The position numbers were made by a program, and so were the translations under genes. The notes below the pieces were generated by a model that saw only the letters and a list, made by a program, of their open reading frames with translations, was not told the DNA's origin and made no database searches. This document shows, in pieces, positions 12,586 to 23,175 of a stretch of DNA of 64,000 bases (positions are counted from its first letter, which is position 1; every line of letters begins with the position of its first letter). The stretch lies in NCBI GenBank assembly GCA_030512335.1, contig JAULSU010000002.1, positions 5,084,001 to 5,148,000 of the forward strand, in the 5' to 3' direction. The stretch is from Immersiella caudata (Eukaryota; Ascomycota; Sordariomycetes; Sordariales; Lasiosphaeriaceae).

Positions 12586-14811
12586 CGTTGGACGGTGGGT
12601 GCATGGTGGAACGAGTGACAGTGGCAGAGTGGATGTCCGCTGGTGCCATCAGCAAGGAGAGGCTAGTATTCCAGAATCCGGGGGCTAATGTCAGGTACAC
12701 GGCCTGTATATTGTTGACACGACGCCGACTGGATGACACAAAAGGTGGAATGATCTGTCGAGAAGCATGTGAAAGTCTGGATGTTTTTTTTTGTGATAGA
12801 AAAGCAGCATTTTTTGATAGGAAAAGGGGCAGCTGATGATGTTGACTCTGATTTGCGAACCAGCAGCCCGAGCTTCTAGGCCACGGGCCGTTAATTACCA
12901 CATGAGCAGGGCCCTTCCTATGCCGAACCGGAGGTGATTTTCTTTCCCTGACTGGCTGCGGGCGCCGAGATTACACTCATCCTCTCGGGGATTGCAGTCT
13001 TGATTTTCAGCGGGGTTGACCGCCGATTCGCCGCTGGATTTGTCGTGTGACGTTCGGCAGGTTTCCTTCCACGCGGAAAATATGGCTCACCAAATACAAG
13101 ACTGTCTTTGAAGATTGTCAAGCGAAGGAAGATCCAATCTTCTGCGCGAAGCATTAGCTGTGTTTTTTCTAATTAGCATGATATCACTGTGGGCCAGAAA
13201 TCATTAGATCTTCATGTTGATTCTTCTCGCAAACTTGTTGACCGATAACAGCCCGCGCGATTTGATTCTGGGAGACGTGGGATCAAGACCGAAGAGGAAT
13301 AGCGAGGTCGTAGCCCCCCCGTGCCGGCACCAAATCTTGCTTCGTCGAGCTTCCCTCGCGTGAGGAAAATGCGACTGTGATATCCACATGGAAAGGCAAA
13401 TGAAAAAAATGAAAAAAACAACACATGGCCTGCGAGCTAACGAGAACCGAAGTGACATTCTCAGGCGTTGGCGAGAGCTCGTTCGCTCGAGCGCGGTCGC
13501 GTTTTGTTTGGTTTTCCAAGACCCATTGATTGCCAAAAATTACGGCGTGGTATTCGAGCGGAGGAAGCACATAGATCGTGGGATCGGTTCCCGATGAGGT
13601 TGGTGGCGTTGTGGGCGGCAATGCGAACCAGGGATAACAGGGGACTAGACCGGCAGGTGAGAGCAAGGTGCGTCGATGCTGTGTGATGGGACGAGCCAGA
13701 CGGCGCAGCGGCGGCAGAAGCACAGCATCTCGCCGTCCACAAGGAAGCCGTGAAATTTACCGGTAAGCAAGGCGTCCAGACAAGCTTTCGTCCGCCGGTT
13801 GTTTTCCACAATTGGAAGCTGGGTAATTTCGATTCTCTTTTTTCGTTTTCGCTTCTTCTCTTCCTGGTTCACCTTCTGTTGGTTCGCGTCTGCCGTCATG
13901 TTTGGTGAGCATCTGCGCCTGACATCAGCCATCGGCGTTCCTTCATTCCCAGAACGACAGCCATGGCGGTCAGAGGTGGTGCTCCTGGACAGGCCAGGGG
14001 TCTCCTTTCTTGTGCTGTTCTGTGGCGATCTTCTTTTTCTGCGTTCTGATTTTTGCAGTCAGCAAATCAAACTGGCTTGCCGCCAGACTTGTCTCGGATT
14101 CCCACAGCGACGGCGTCGACGCTGTGCTGCGCTTCTGGGGGGAGCAGACGCCGGCGCGAGGCCTGTGAGGCCTACTGGGGGAGCACTGACAGGTCTGACA
14201 GGCGGGCAGCAGCGCCACGGTGGGCGGCCCAGAACTGGGGCTTGTGATGAGCAGAAGGACCGCTGGCTAGCTCAAGGGGTGGTTGCACGGAGGAAAGAAC
14301 CAGGAAGCGACTGGGGCAGGGCTCGAGCTTTGATTGGACGGTGACTTCGCCTGTTCTGAAATTGGCAAGTGGGTGGATGCTCCCCGGTAAGCAAGGGGAC
14401 TGGGCAATCTCGCACGGACTTGGCGACAGGGGGCAGTCTTGGAAATGCAGGGTGTGCTGAAAGCCGCTCGACGGGCGCTGGGTCCCGGACCGGCCTGGCG
14501 ATGCGCACCTTCAATCTCGTATCGTGGCCCACACCCCCCGGCCAGACCGTCAGGACCGCCGTTGCGTTGGGAGGAAGGGGGGCGTGAAGGGGAGGGAGGG
14601 GTGTGTTTTCGAGAGATGGATCACCCACAGCATCCTGGGTCTCGCGACCGTTTAAAGACTGGGCGCCTCTCCCCGACCTGGGCCATCTTCTTTCTCTCAC
14701 CAGCCAGCCCTCGTTCAGCTCGGAATCACTCCCGCATCGCAGTCACTCGTTTAGATCTGCCCAGTCATTCATTCACCGTCGCGCAAGCTTCAACCCACAA
14801 CCAACTTCAAA
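12586..14811. other. Intergenic, no gene seen
   Basis: Contains the transporter 3' region and the promoter of the wall protein at 14812. A small minus-strand frame near 13645-13932 with a Lys/Arg-rich segment has no motif and was not called. The last 130 bases are pyrimidine-rich, typical of a highly expressed fungal leader. Confidence 0.5.
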
Positions 14812-15327
14812 ATGCGTGTCTCCGTCCTCTCCGCTGCCGCCCTGGCTTTCGGCCTCGCCTCGGCCTCTATCCCCGCTGCCCCCGTCTCCGACATCCCTCT
14901 CCCCGAGACCTCCATCTGCGAGGAGGACCTCAGCTCCGTCCTCCCCACCCCCGCTCCCTCGAGCAAGCCCATCCACTGGACTACCTCGACCATCCTGAGC
15001 ACCTCCACCTTCACCGTCACCAAGTGCCCGCCTACCGTCACCAAGTGCCCCGCTGAGAGCGTTGTCATCGAGACCGCCGTCATCACTGTTGGCACCACCG
15101 TCTGCCCCGTCTCCGAGGACGTCCCCGTCCCCACCTGGACCATCAAGAAGCCCGTCGGCACCGCTCCCCCGGTCTGGGCCCCCGAGCCCACCAAGCCTCC
15201 CGTCTGGAGCTCTGGTGGTCTTCCCCCCAAGCCCGAGCCCACCAAGGCCGTCCCCGTCACGGCTGGTGCTGGCCGCGCTGCCGTCCCCGCCATGGCCGCC
15301 GTCGCCCTTGTCGCCGCCCTTCTCTAA
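14812..15327 (+). CDS. Small GPI-anchored cell-wall protein
   Basis: Secreted surface protein of 171 residues without introns. A signal peptide (about 1-18, ending ALAFGLASA) is followed by a Thr/Val-rich core with the paired motif TVTKCPPTVTKCPAES, four cysteines in total after the leader, and a Pro-rich segment (PPVWAPEPTKPPVW). The C-terminus is a small-residue site (TAGAGRAA) followed by a hydrophobic tail ending VAALL, which is a classic GPI-attachment signal. Codons are almost uniformly C-ending and the leader is CT-rich, pointing to strong expression. Family-level knowledge: such GPI proteins are covalently linked into the wall; no enzymatic role is suggested. The ATG is preceded by CAAA, a good fungal start context. 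Confidence 0.85.
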   Translation: MRVSVLSAAALAFGLASASIPAAPVSDIPLPETSICEEDLSSVLPTPAPSSKPIHWTTSTILSTSTFTVTKCPPTVTKCPAESVVIETAVITVGTTVCPVSEDVPVPTWTIKKPVGTAPPVWAPEPTKPPVWSSGGLPPKPEPTKAVPVTAGAGRAAVPAMAAVALVAALL

Positions 15328-16431
15328 GCACCTCGCATCTCCTGATGCGCATGGAGGGAACACTGGACATTGGATAATACTGTACCCTACATCAAAGTGG
15401 TGGACTGACGATAGATGATCCCTACATACTCTTAATGCATTATCCGGTTCTTGTACATAATAACGACAGCAATGGCTAGGCATGGGACTTGCACAACGCT
15501 GGCGTCCATAATGACTGCTTGGGAATGATAATTTTACCACATACCAGACCAACCCCATCCGTTCTGCATTTCTCGCGTGATTGTGACATTGCGTGCTTGT
15601 GTTGTCTATCTCCTGACCTGCTCCAGTGTGCTGGGCGGTTACCAGTAGAGGGCGGCTCGAGATTGCTTCGGTAGATGCTCCGCCTTCGGTAAGGCGCCAA
15701 GAACCGTTCCTGAGTCTAAGCCAACCCAGGTTTAGAGTCGACCGATCAACGGGGGCGATTGTCAGCGGCTCCAGGGGGGTTTTGCTTCTGACGCAGACTG
15801 ATTCTGACGCCATGTCCGTCAAGGGTGTGTTGCAGATAAGAAAACAAGGTGAAGGATTGATGGCAAACGAATGGAGCAGGTGGTGTGTTGATCAGTTGAA
15901 TTACGGTGACTGGGGGCGTCATTCTGACGGTGGAAAAGAGTTTGAGATGGGTCCCGTTGTTGTGGATGATGCCGGACGTCATCCACGTGCTCGAGGTTGG
16001 TTGTGGAACATTGGTAAAAAAGGGCGCTCTTGCCTGGTTTAATTATCATCCAAGTTTTATATTCCCCGCATTTCCCGTCCACCCGTCCACCCGTCCAAGC
16101 CCCCTCTTCTTTACACAGCAGACTGGGCGTTGTCCGCTCCCTCCTCTATGACACTCTCCCAGCTGCCGAGAGTTGCTTTTGTGTCAGCGCTTGTGCGCCG
16201 TGAGCCGGCTCCGAGATCTCTTTGATGTGTGGAGAACACGACTTTGCAAACCCCGTACACCCACGGTTGAGTACTGGAGGCCGTGATCTGGGTACCTCCA
16301 TCATATCGGACCATTGTTTCAAGCGCTTGTAGAGTCATAAAACATGCTCCGGTCACAGACTTACCAAATGGGAGTGGCGTGTGCCCTGGGACTCTTGACT
16401 TTTTTTTGTTGGCTGACTTTGAATCTTTATC
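15328..16431. other. Intergenic, no gene seen
   Basis: 3' region of the GPI protein and unassigned DNA. A short tandem run of CCACCCGT units lies near 16078-16097. No supported coding sequence. Confidence 0.5.
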
Positions 16432-16912
16432 TTGGATGAAGACGCGCACTTGAGTAGCATATATTACAGAGAAGCTAGTCCCATCGAAATTCCCAGTCCC
16501 ACTGTCCTATGGCCCAACGTCACCGCCGGGTCCTCCACCATTGGTACGGCAGTCTTAGGCTCACAGCAAGCGAGAAAGAAGTCCTCACAAGGCCATCCTT
16601 CAGGGAGTTCCTCACACTACGGAAACTCCTCGTACGGAGCATCCAGCTCGCGTGGAGATGAAGGGAAGAGCTCCAAAACTTCCAAGCGCTGACATTTTCC
16701 GTATTTCTCGTCGCCGACAGTTCCAGTTCTGCTACCCAAAGAAATTTGACGGAGACATACAGATGGAACCGACCTGGGGGTACCCAAACCAAGACGACGA
16801 GTTTGAGGAGGTCCTCACAAGTGAGGGATGTATTGAGGTCCCAACGAATTCGGAGGGATTCAACTACATTATTGGACGCAGTTCTAAGAAGGGCAGTGAG
16901 TGCCGCAAGTAA
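16432..16912 (+). CDS. Possible small intron-containing gene or gene fragment, unknown
   Basis: Two neighbouring frames look mildly protein-like. The first (from about 16432, no ATG at its start) is Ser-rich (GSSSHYGNSSYGASSSR). The second (to the stop at 16912) reads QFCYPKKFDGDIQMEPTWGY and continues acidic. A sequence GCTGAC followed by CGACAG at 16715-16720 would serve as an intron acceptor just before the second frame, but I could not find an upstream donor that keeps the frame, nor a clear start codon. It may be an unrecognised small gene with another exon structure, a decayed copy, or chance. I do not recognise any family. Confidence 0.2.
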
Positions 16913-17384
16913 GGACGAGCCTAGAACGACATGGAGAACAGCAGGTAGCCAACTACCTGAAAGTGGCCCCGAGCAGGTCGATGCCCTAGATGGGGCTGAA
17001 CGGGATAACAGCAAGAGGCACCTGCGTCACGGTCTGGTTACGGTGTTGTCAGGGTGAAAAAAAACACCCAAAAAATAAGATCTTGATTTCTACATCAAAA
17101 GCCAAGAGATGTGGAACTGTGCATGTTTTCCTGAGAAAATACATGTTCTTCAAGTAGACCACTGGAAGGCTGGAGAAAGTCTTTCCGCTCCCCGCCCCCA
17201 TTCTGAAGTCGGGGCGGTGGAGTATCCGTCTTATCCGTCTGGGGCAGCTCAGCTCGTGCTTTTACCCGACCCCACTTGGCTGACCGACACGAACGACAAA
17301 CCTCCAACGTCTCACCGAACCGCGTTGCATCATTTTGACTTGTTTTCAAGTTTCTCTGCCAGGTACCAGGCACTCATTAGAACC
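16913..17384. other. Promoter region of the HET gene
   Basis: No gene of its own is seen. The frame of the HET gene is open upstream of 17385, with an ATG-less extension to 17109, but the extension lacks conservation-like features and holds the probable leader. Confidence 0.45.
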
Positions 17385-19526
17385 ATGGCCACCCAATCTT
17401 CGACCTGCCGTATCTGCTGTGATTTAAACTTCACCTCCAGCAGGCCAACAATGCGCATTGTTCTGGAAGACCTCCGCATCGAATCAAACAAAGCCGAGGC
17501 ATGTCAAACCTGCCACTTCCTCTGGAGAGCAATATATGAGATCACCGAGAGCGACACTGTCCACCCGGAGATAAGATACATTTCTTTCGACATCAGCCCT
17601 GCCGAACACGGCGACCGCATTGGAAAAGGTCCAGTACATGGCCGCCTCGTCCCGAATTCCTACATCCGAGGTTTCAATGGGGCAACACCCACAGACCTGC
17701 AGTTCTACACTCTGCCCGATGACCCTCCCTCTCCCTGGCAAACGATCGGTCTAGGATATCACATCGCTTCAAACGGCCTGTCTGATCCCTGCATCTCCCT
17801 CCTCCGTTCCTGGCTAGATCTCTGCACCACATCTCAAGGAAAACACACCCGCTGCACTGCCCCCTCGACTGCCTCCCTGCCCACCCGACTGATACACGTC
17901 GGCACTGCCACCCGAGACCCACGGCTCTATCTTACCCAACCCCACGAGGAAGTGCGCTACGCGGCTCTGTCACATTGCTGGGGCGGCATCGCTCCGATCC
18001 GCACCCTAAACTCCAACATCGAAGACCACTTTCTAGGGCTACCACTTTCTTCGCTCCCCCGTACCTTTGCAGACGCAATCGCCGTCACCCGCGCAGTGGG
18101 TCTGCAATTTCTGTGGATTGACTCTCTGTGCATCATTCAGAACGATCATGGAGATTGGGAGAGGGAGGCAGCGAGGATGGCGCATGTGTACGCTGGGGCC
18201 TGGGTAACCATCTCGGCCGATGCGGCAACAAATGCCGAGGAGGGGTTCTTGGGCCCGCCTTCAAGGGCGGTGCCGGGATATAAGACTATCCCAGTTGTTG
18301 TTCCGGCTGACGGAGACAAGTCCGCATCGGAGATTGTAGTTCACGTCCGCAAGCGCGGGTTCCTGGCGGAAGAACTGCCTTTTCACTTTTGGTCGGGGCC
18401 AGGAGAGCCATACTCCAAGCGGGCTTCCGGACGAAGTAAGCTGTCCACGCGAGGGTGGGTCTTTCAAGAGCGGTTGTTGAGTCCCCGCACGGTACACTTC
18501 TCGCAGCATGAGATGGCGTGGGAGTGCCGTTCGGTTTGCGATTGCGAGTGCTCAGCAACGTCGGCGAGAACACTGCGAACCACGAGTGTGGTGAAGCATT
18601 TCTTGGATCCCTCGGAGGAGGTGGTACTAGGTGGAAAAGAGGTGCCAAGTGGGAGAGCAACGTGGCGGAGGGATATCGTTCCTGCGTATACACGACTGGA
18701 TTTGACCGTAGAAACGGATCGATTACCAGCGTTGGTATGTTTCAGTCCGCTTGAAGCTTTGAACATACATCCTGACACCGAATAGGCAGGCCTAGCTGAA
18801 GCGGTAGGCGAGCGAACACGAGAGCGAACCCAGTACCTCGCTGGTCTATGGCGGCACTCTCTGGAGATCGACTTGCTCTGGCGCACCGAAGAATCCGGAA
18901 AGAGCCATCGACTTCCTGAAGGATCTGCGCCATCGTGGTCTTGGGCTTCGGTTACTGGGCCGGTGTATTATCATGAAGGCGTTGAGACTGCAATGGAGTC
19001 AGATCAAGGTCGAGAGTTTGGCGTCGACGACGTTCACTTCGACTCCGACCGCGCCCCCTCCGCTATCATAGGAGATGGCTGTGTTTTACAGCTACGGATG
19101 TCTTTTGATTGGATCGGAAAATGGGTTGTGCGACCCTTGAATGGCCCGGAAGATATGAATCTATCGGTTTCGTGGGACTGCAGCACATCTAACCCGGCAA
19201 TGTGGGACTACGACAAACTTGATGAGGCCATGCTGGATGGCAACGGTCAAGACGAGCTCTTCTTTCTTGTTTTTGGCCTTCGGCCATCGGGAACAGGACC
19301 ATTTGGTCTTGTGTTGAAGTTGGAGAGCGAAGGCACGTACTCCAGAGTGGGATTTGTCAGCGGCTTTCGGGGGGAGCAACGTCGGCAAAGCTGGGGCAGT
19401 GACGGTTGGCATTATGAAGAACCTCAATCACCGGATCAGGGAATTCAAACCGACGAGCAGAAGGGGTGGGAGGCCTGGATACGGGAGCAGCTCGCATCTC
19501 CGAAGGCGAGGGTCAGGATTTTTTGA
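17385..19526 (+). CDS. HET-domain protein (heterokaryon-incompatibility family)
   Basis: Protein of 696 residues from exons 17385-18734 and 18786-19526. The 51-nt intron (GTATGT...AATAG) falls within LPAL|AGLAEAVG, a position that keeps the frame. The HET domain starts near residue 190 with YAALSHCWGG, continues through LPRTFADAIAVTRAVGLQFL and WIDSLCIIQND, and ends near VYAGAWVTISADAA. The C-terminal half carries GWVFQERLLSPRTVHF and YLAGLWRHSLEIDLLW, both typical of the HET family. N-terminal Cys pairs (CRICC, CQTC) may bind metal. HET-domain proteins trigger cell death on non-self recognition in some fungi, but most family members are untested, so an allorecognition role here is inference. 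The ATG at 17385 has a good context (ACCATGG); the frame is open upstream without support. Confidence 0.92.
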
Positions 19527-20033
19527 TCTAGCACCGGTATGTGGCCGCCTCTTCATCTGCTGCACTTCTTCTGCTGATCTACAAACTCGTTTAGTCTCTT
19601 ATACCTTCTGCCAACATTGTGGCTGAATTTTGCCTCTAGTTCAAAACCAATCCCCACTCCAAAATCCTATGCTTCTTATGCGAACAATCTTTGGGGCAGA
19701 GCTCTGATTCAAGAGTATACGGGACTGCCTTCGCCGTGCATTTACTATGTTCTGACTTGGTAGAGTCTTCAGAGCTCAGGTATCAACGTTATCTTTGATA
19801 TAGCTTCACCAGCCTGGCAAAATTGGACGAAAACAACCCCTGACATGTGTTTTATCTCTAGGTCTTATCTAGAGTCTCGAAGCCACAAACTCAAAAGAGC
19901 TGGACGTTAGAGTGACGTCTATCGTTGATAACGGAATGTCGCACATTAAAACTCGAGGGTTCGTCCTTGGCGGGCGACGGGGGCGAAGGCGCGAAACCGC
20001 CCTTTTTGTCTTTCGAGAACGACAGGAGCAACC
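19527..20033. other. Intergenic between HET gene and urea-permease relic
   Basis: No supported gene. It holds the 3' region of the HET gene and what would have been the promoter of the decayed permease. Confidence 0.5.
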
Positions 20034-20808
20034 ATGTCTTCCGGGCCGCCATTACACCAGGGATGGGGCTACGGCCTCATCATTGGCCTTGGGGTATTGT
20101 TCGCGTAAATATACCCTCTATCGCGGTATTTCAGGGGTCAGGCTCGTAAAGGCGAAACTAGAATATGGGTCTCTCTCGGTCGAGGCGACGGGCGTAAATC
20201 AGCCAATGCTGGTGGGGAATTCGGTGTCTCTTTTCACTGGTGGTCTTTATTCCCTTGTTGACGTACCTGCCGCCTTTCGGCCGTAAAGATATGATGGGCA
20301 GAGCATGCGTGATATCAGGAGGGTTGTGGACGATGAGGTCGAGGATGTAGAACGGCCGAGCGTTGACTCGGGAGCGGGGCTGAAAGCCGCAAACGAGTAG
20401 GAGAAGCTGAGGCAGGCAGCAAAGATTGCGAGCTGGTTGACGCTGGGTGTGACGCTGGGGTTCTTGGTGCTGTGGCCGATGCCCATATTTGGCAGCGCGT
20501 ACAACTTCAGCAAGAAGGTAAGTTTTTTTCGTCGAACTTGGCCATGTTTGAATGGATCAAAGACTGACGTGACTTGTCACTTCTTCACCAGATGGGCAGC
20601 GACTGGTATCACCTGGTTGTTTGCCTCGAGTGCTATGGTTATCATCCTTCCGACATGGGAGTCGAAAGCGACTATCATCCGAACCACCCGCATGATGTGG
20701 AAAGATCTGCTTGGCTTCGGGGGAAGAAGAGGCAGCGGTTTGGTAGAAGCACTAGAAGCTATTTCCGAGTCAACTTCACAGCAGCCGTCAACTTGGGAAA
20801 GCCCCTGA
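20034..20808 (+). pseudogene. Decayed DUR3-type urea/sodium-solute symporter
   Basis: Relic of a urea active transporter (SSS family, DUR3-like; normally about 650-700 residues). The start is intact: MSSGPPLHQGWGYGLIIGLG, the family N-terminus, then TAA at 20106. In another frame follow NQPMLVGN, RYDGQSMRDIRR and AAKIASWLTLG with LVLWPMPIFGSAYNFSKK, which match the DUR3 C-terminal half. Two stops interrupt this frame, TAA at 20284 (where the family has Gln) and TAG at 20398. A donor GTAAGT at 20518 remains, but the expected acceptor before TTCTTCACC reads CAC (20578-20580) rather than CAG. Past it, WLFASSAMVIILPTWES matches the last membrane helix. About 400 central residues are missing. Stops fit CpA-to-TpA change. 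I infer a dead gene with an internal deletion. Confidence 0.8.
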
Positions 20809-21290
20809 GACTGTGGAGGTTAGTAGGGCGGGATGAAACTTGCCTAGGTTGTTGCTACGGTGTTTTGCCCGAGGATTTCGAGCATGCCATAGATTTAGTC
20901 GTAGTAGTAATAATTATGTTAAATTGATGAATTGAGGCCGAACATCTGCTCGTTTAGAGAGACTACGGATGGGATGGTGACAGCCAACATTCGATCGATG
21001 GCCCGGAACGACGACTGCTGACAACTGAAAATTTGATAGAGGCCAGACTAAATCAAAGGCGTAAAATCTGACTTCCAATATTATCCAGGTCCTTGGCGGC
21101 TGGTCTTTGTAATACTAGGTTTGCGCTTGGCTGGCTGTCCGCAAGAAGCTGCATGGAGTCGGTCTTGGCCCTGCAATACAAGATACCTTATTAAGCCATG
21201 TGCATCTCACATCGTCCCGCTTGAAGCCCGGACATCGAACCGTTTTCTCCTCTTAACCCCCCCCTCAGAATTGGCTCGCAAATCGCAATC
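20809..21290. other. Intergenic between two pseudogenes
   Basis: AT-richer than the neighbours, with no open frame of note and no recognisable motif. Confidence 0.5.
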
Positions 21291-21766
21291 ATGACCGCGA
21301 CAGTCGAAGCCAGCACCAGCGTCCCTTTTTTGACCCATTTTATCCTCCGTCGAGCCGCTTGCGGCCATATACGGTGCCCTGACCACTCTGCGCTTCTCCG
21401 AGACCTTTATGTCCGTCTACCTGACAAGAGGAGCAAGTGGGGGGACTAAGTACTGAGGCGCATGCGCTCTGCATTCAACTCGCCAGTTTTTGGGCAGTCT
21501 AGGCTTTCAATGGGGCCACTATCATGAGGGTCTCTGACGACCTGCGACTCTGGACGCTTCTGTCGCTCGGAATGCTGATTAGCGATGCTGCAACTTTTTT
21601 CGGCGTGGCACATGCGGTGGGCGGCTTCGCTTCGCTGTTTGATGTGGGGGAATGGAGCACAGATGAAACGGCCGCGACGATTATAACTATCGTATTCCTG
21701 TTGGCGAGGCTTTGTGTGGTGTTTAGCCTTGGAGTGAAGACGGGAACGAAGGGTCGCAAGGATTGA
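21291..21766 (+). pseudogene. Decayed small membrane-protein gene
   Basis: Three frames read in succession look like one protein of roughly 150 residues. ATG 21291 opens MTATVEASTSVPFLTHFILR. A second frame gives YGALTTLRFSETFMSVYLTR. A third gives EAHALCIQLASFWAV, a TAG stop at 21500, then AFNGATIMRVSDDLRLWTLL followed by hydrophobic segments (LGMLISDAATFFGVA and IITIVFLLARLCVVF). The pattern of several membrane helices suggests a small integral membrane protein, but I cannot name the family. At least two frameshifts and the stop argue for a pseudogene. The TAG could be a former CAG, again a CpA-to-TpA change. The intact last frame (ATG 21524 to 21766, 80 residues) might alternatively be a short gene. 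Confidence 0.5.
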
Positions 21767-22205
21767 ATTCCGTTTAGACCGTTGTCTTGTGTGGTAAGGC
21801 GGCATGGGATATGTTGATCTGGATACGCATGTCAGCTGCAGATGGCGTGAAAGTCTACCAATCCCTATCATTTCGACTCCAGACTGTTCCTGGTTTGATC
21901 TTGTCATCCTTGCACGGATAGAACACATGTCAACCGCCGGGTAGTGCCTGGTCTCCAACCTGTGCGCCTCGCGCCGCTCCGCCCCGTCACACACCACCGG
22001 AAGGACTCGGCCGTGTGCGCCCGTAACTCGGTTACTTTCAACCAAACCGCCATCAGATGTTGGGTCGAAAACTCCACAAAGTACCCCTTGACTGTCACGA
22101 TGTCCCGCTCCGTACGACCGTCTGGGAGGGGCTGCGGTCTCGGTGTGAAGACCGAGTGACTGATGGCATGTGACTCGGAGAAGACCAACTGAGACTAACA
22201 GCCAG
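21767..22205. other. Intergenic upstream of the cutinase
   Basis: A minus-strand frame at 21904-22188 (starting MVFSESHAISHSVFTPRPQP) reads somewhat like protein but I cannot place it and see no splice or promoter support. It may be another relic. Otherwise nothing is seen. Confidence 0.4.
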
Positions 22206-22211
22206 TATATA
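22206..22211 (+). promoter_or_regulatory. TATA box of the cutinase gene
   Basis: TATATA lies about 90 bases before the start codon at 22301, a usual distance for a regulated fungal gene with a short leader. Confidence 0.45.
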
Positions 22212-22300
22212 GTTGCAAAAGACGCCGGTAACGTCGAGTGTGAGAGTATATTCGCTGATTCTTTGCTCATTCCAACTGCTCCTCTGTTCCGAGTATCAGA

Positions 22301-23175
22301 ATGAAAGTAACTGCCCTCTTCCAACTCGCCAGCGTTGCCTGGGCCGCTCAGGTCGTCAAAGGCCCGGCACACATGCGCTTGCATCCAACTGAGGCTGGCA
22401 ACGGTGGCCAAGGCGTGGACTGGGACACTATCCCCTTGAACACGGTGCTGTACTGGATTGGCAACTTGTTCCCTTTCAACATCCTCGTCAAGGACGCCGG
22501 TGACCTCACAACCCATGCCGAGAATATCCTTGTGTCCCTTCTAGGAGTTCCCGCCACACAAGACACAGTTGTCGACACCCAATGCGCCAACATAACCATC
22601 CTCTTCGCGCGCGGAACGAGCGAGGTGGGAAACGTGGGAATCATTGTCGGTCCTGAGTTCTTTGATGCCGTGGCAGCTCGGCTCAGTACGGGCTCTACCC
22701 TTGCGGTCCGGGGTATAGACTATCCTGCGAGTATTTCGGGGTTCCTTGAGGGAGGCGATCCGGATGGGAGTCAAAAAATGTGAGTTTCGCGGCGCCTCGT
22801 TCTCGGGAACTCCAAGAGAGAACCAGACAGAATCTGACTGATTGTTGGGCTTTCAGGGCAGACGAGGTCAGCCATATCCTAGAGATTTGCCCCGACACCA
22901 GGCTCGTCATGGCTGGGTATTCTCAAGGCGGGCAGATAGTGCACAATGCCGCCGCACTCCTCGATCCGTCGGTGAGCGGTCTGGTCAGTTCCACCGTGAT
23001 ATTTGGGGACCCGAAGTATCCACAGGCAGTCGCTGGCGTGCCAGTCGGGCGACAGTTTGTTGTCTGTCACGACACCGACGACATCTGTGCTGGTGGCGAC
23101 ATGATACTTCTCTCACACTTGACATACGCCGCCGATGTTGACCAAGCAGCCAATTTCGTGGTTGCGAGTCACTGA
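22301..23175 (+). CDS. Cutinase (secreted serine esterase)
   Basis: Secreted alpha/beta-hydrolase that cleaves cutin-type polyesters. Exons 22301-22779 and 22857-23175 give 265 residues; the intron (GTGAGT...TTTCAG) splits the codon for Met160. A signal peptide covers about residues 1-16 (MKVTALFQLASVAWAA). The family markers are all present: FARGTSE near the oxyanion site, the nucleophile in GYSQGG (Ser182), the catalytic Asp in DDIC (Asp234) and His247 in LSHLTYAAD. Four cysteines (TQC, EIC, VVC, DIC) match the two conserved disulfides. The N-terminal 75 residues before the hydrolase fold are longer than in the classic enzymes and hydrophobic in part. The active site is complete, so activity is expected. 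It lies next to two pseudogenes, in an accessory-looking stretch. Confidence 0.93.

Noticed and set aside
13645..13932. Lys/Arg-rich minus-strand frame of 95 codons
   Set aside because: Low-complexity, no motif, no splice or promoter support.
17109..17384. N-terminal extension of the HET frame
   Set aside because: No in-frame ATG with support; the sequence reads as leader and the ATG at 17385 has the better context.
21446..22516. Minus-strand frame of about 356 codons
   Set aside because: It overlaps the start of the cutinase and the small pseudogene in antisense; its sequence is Arg/Ser-rich without a motif.
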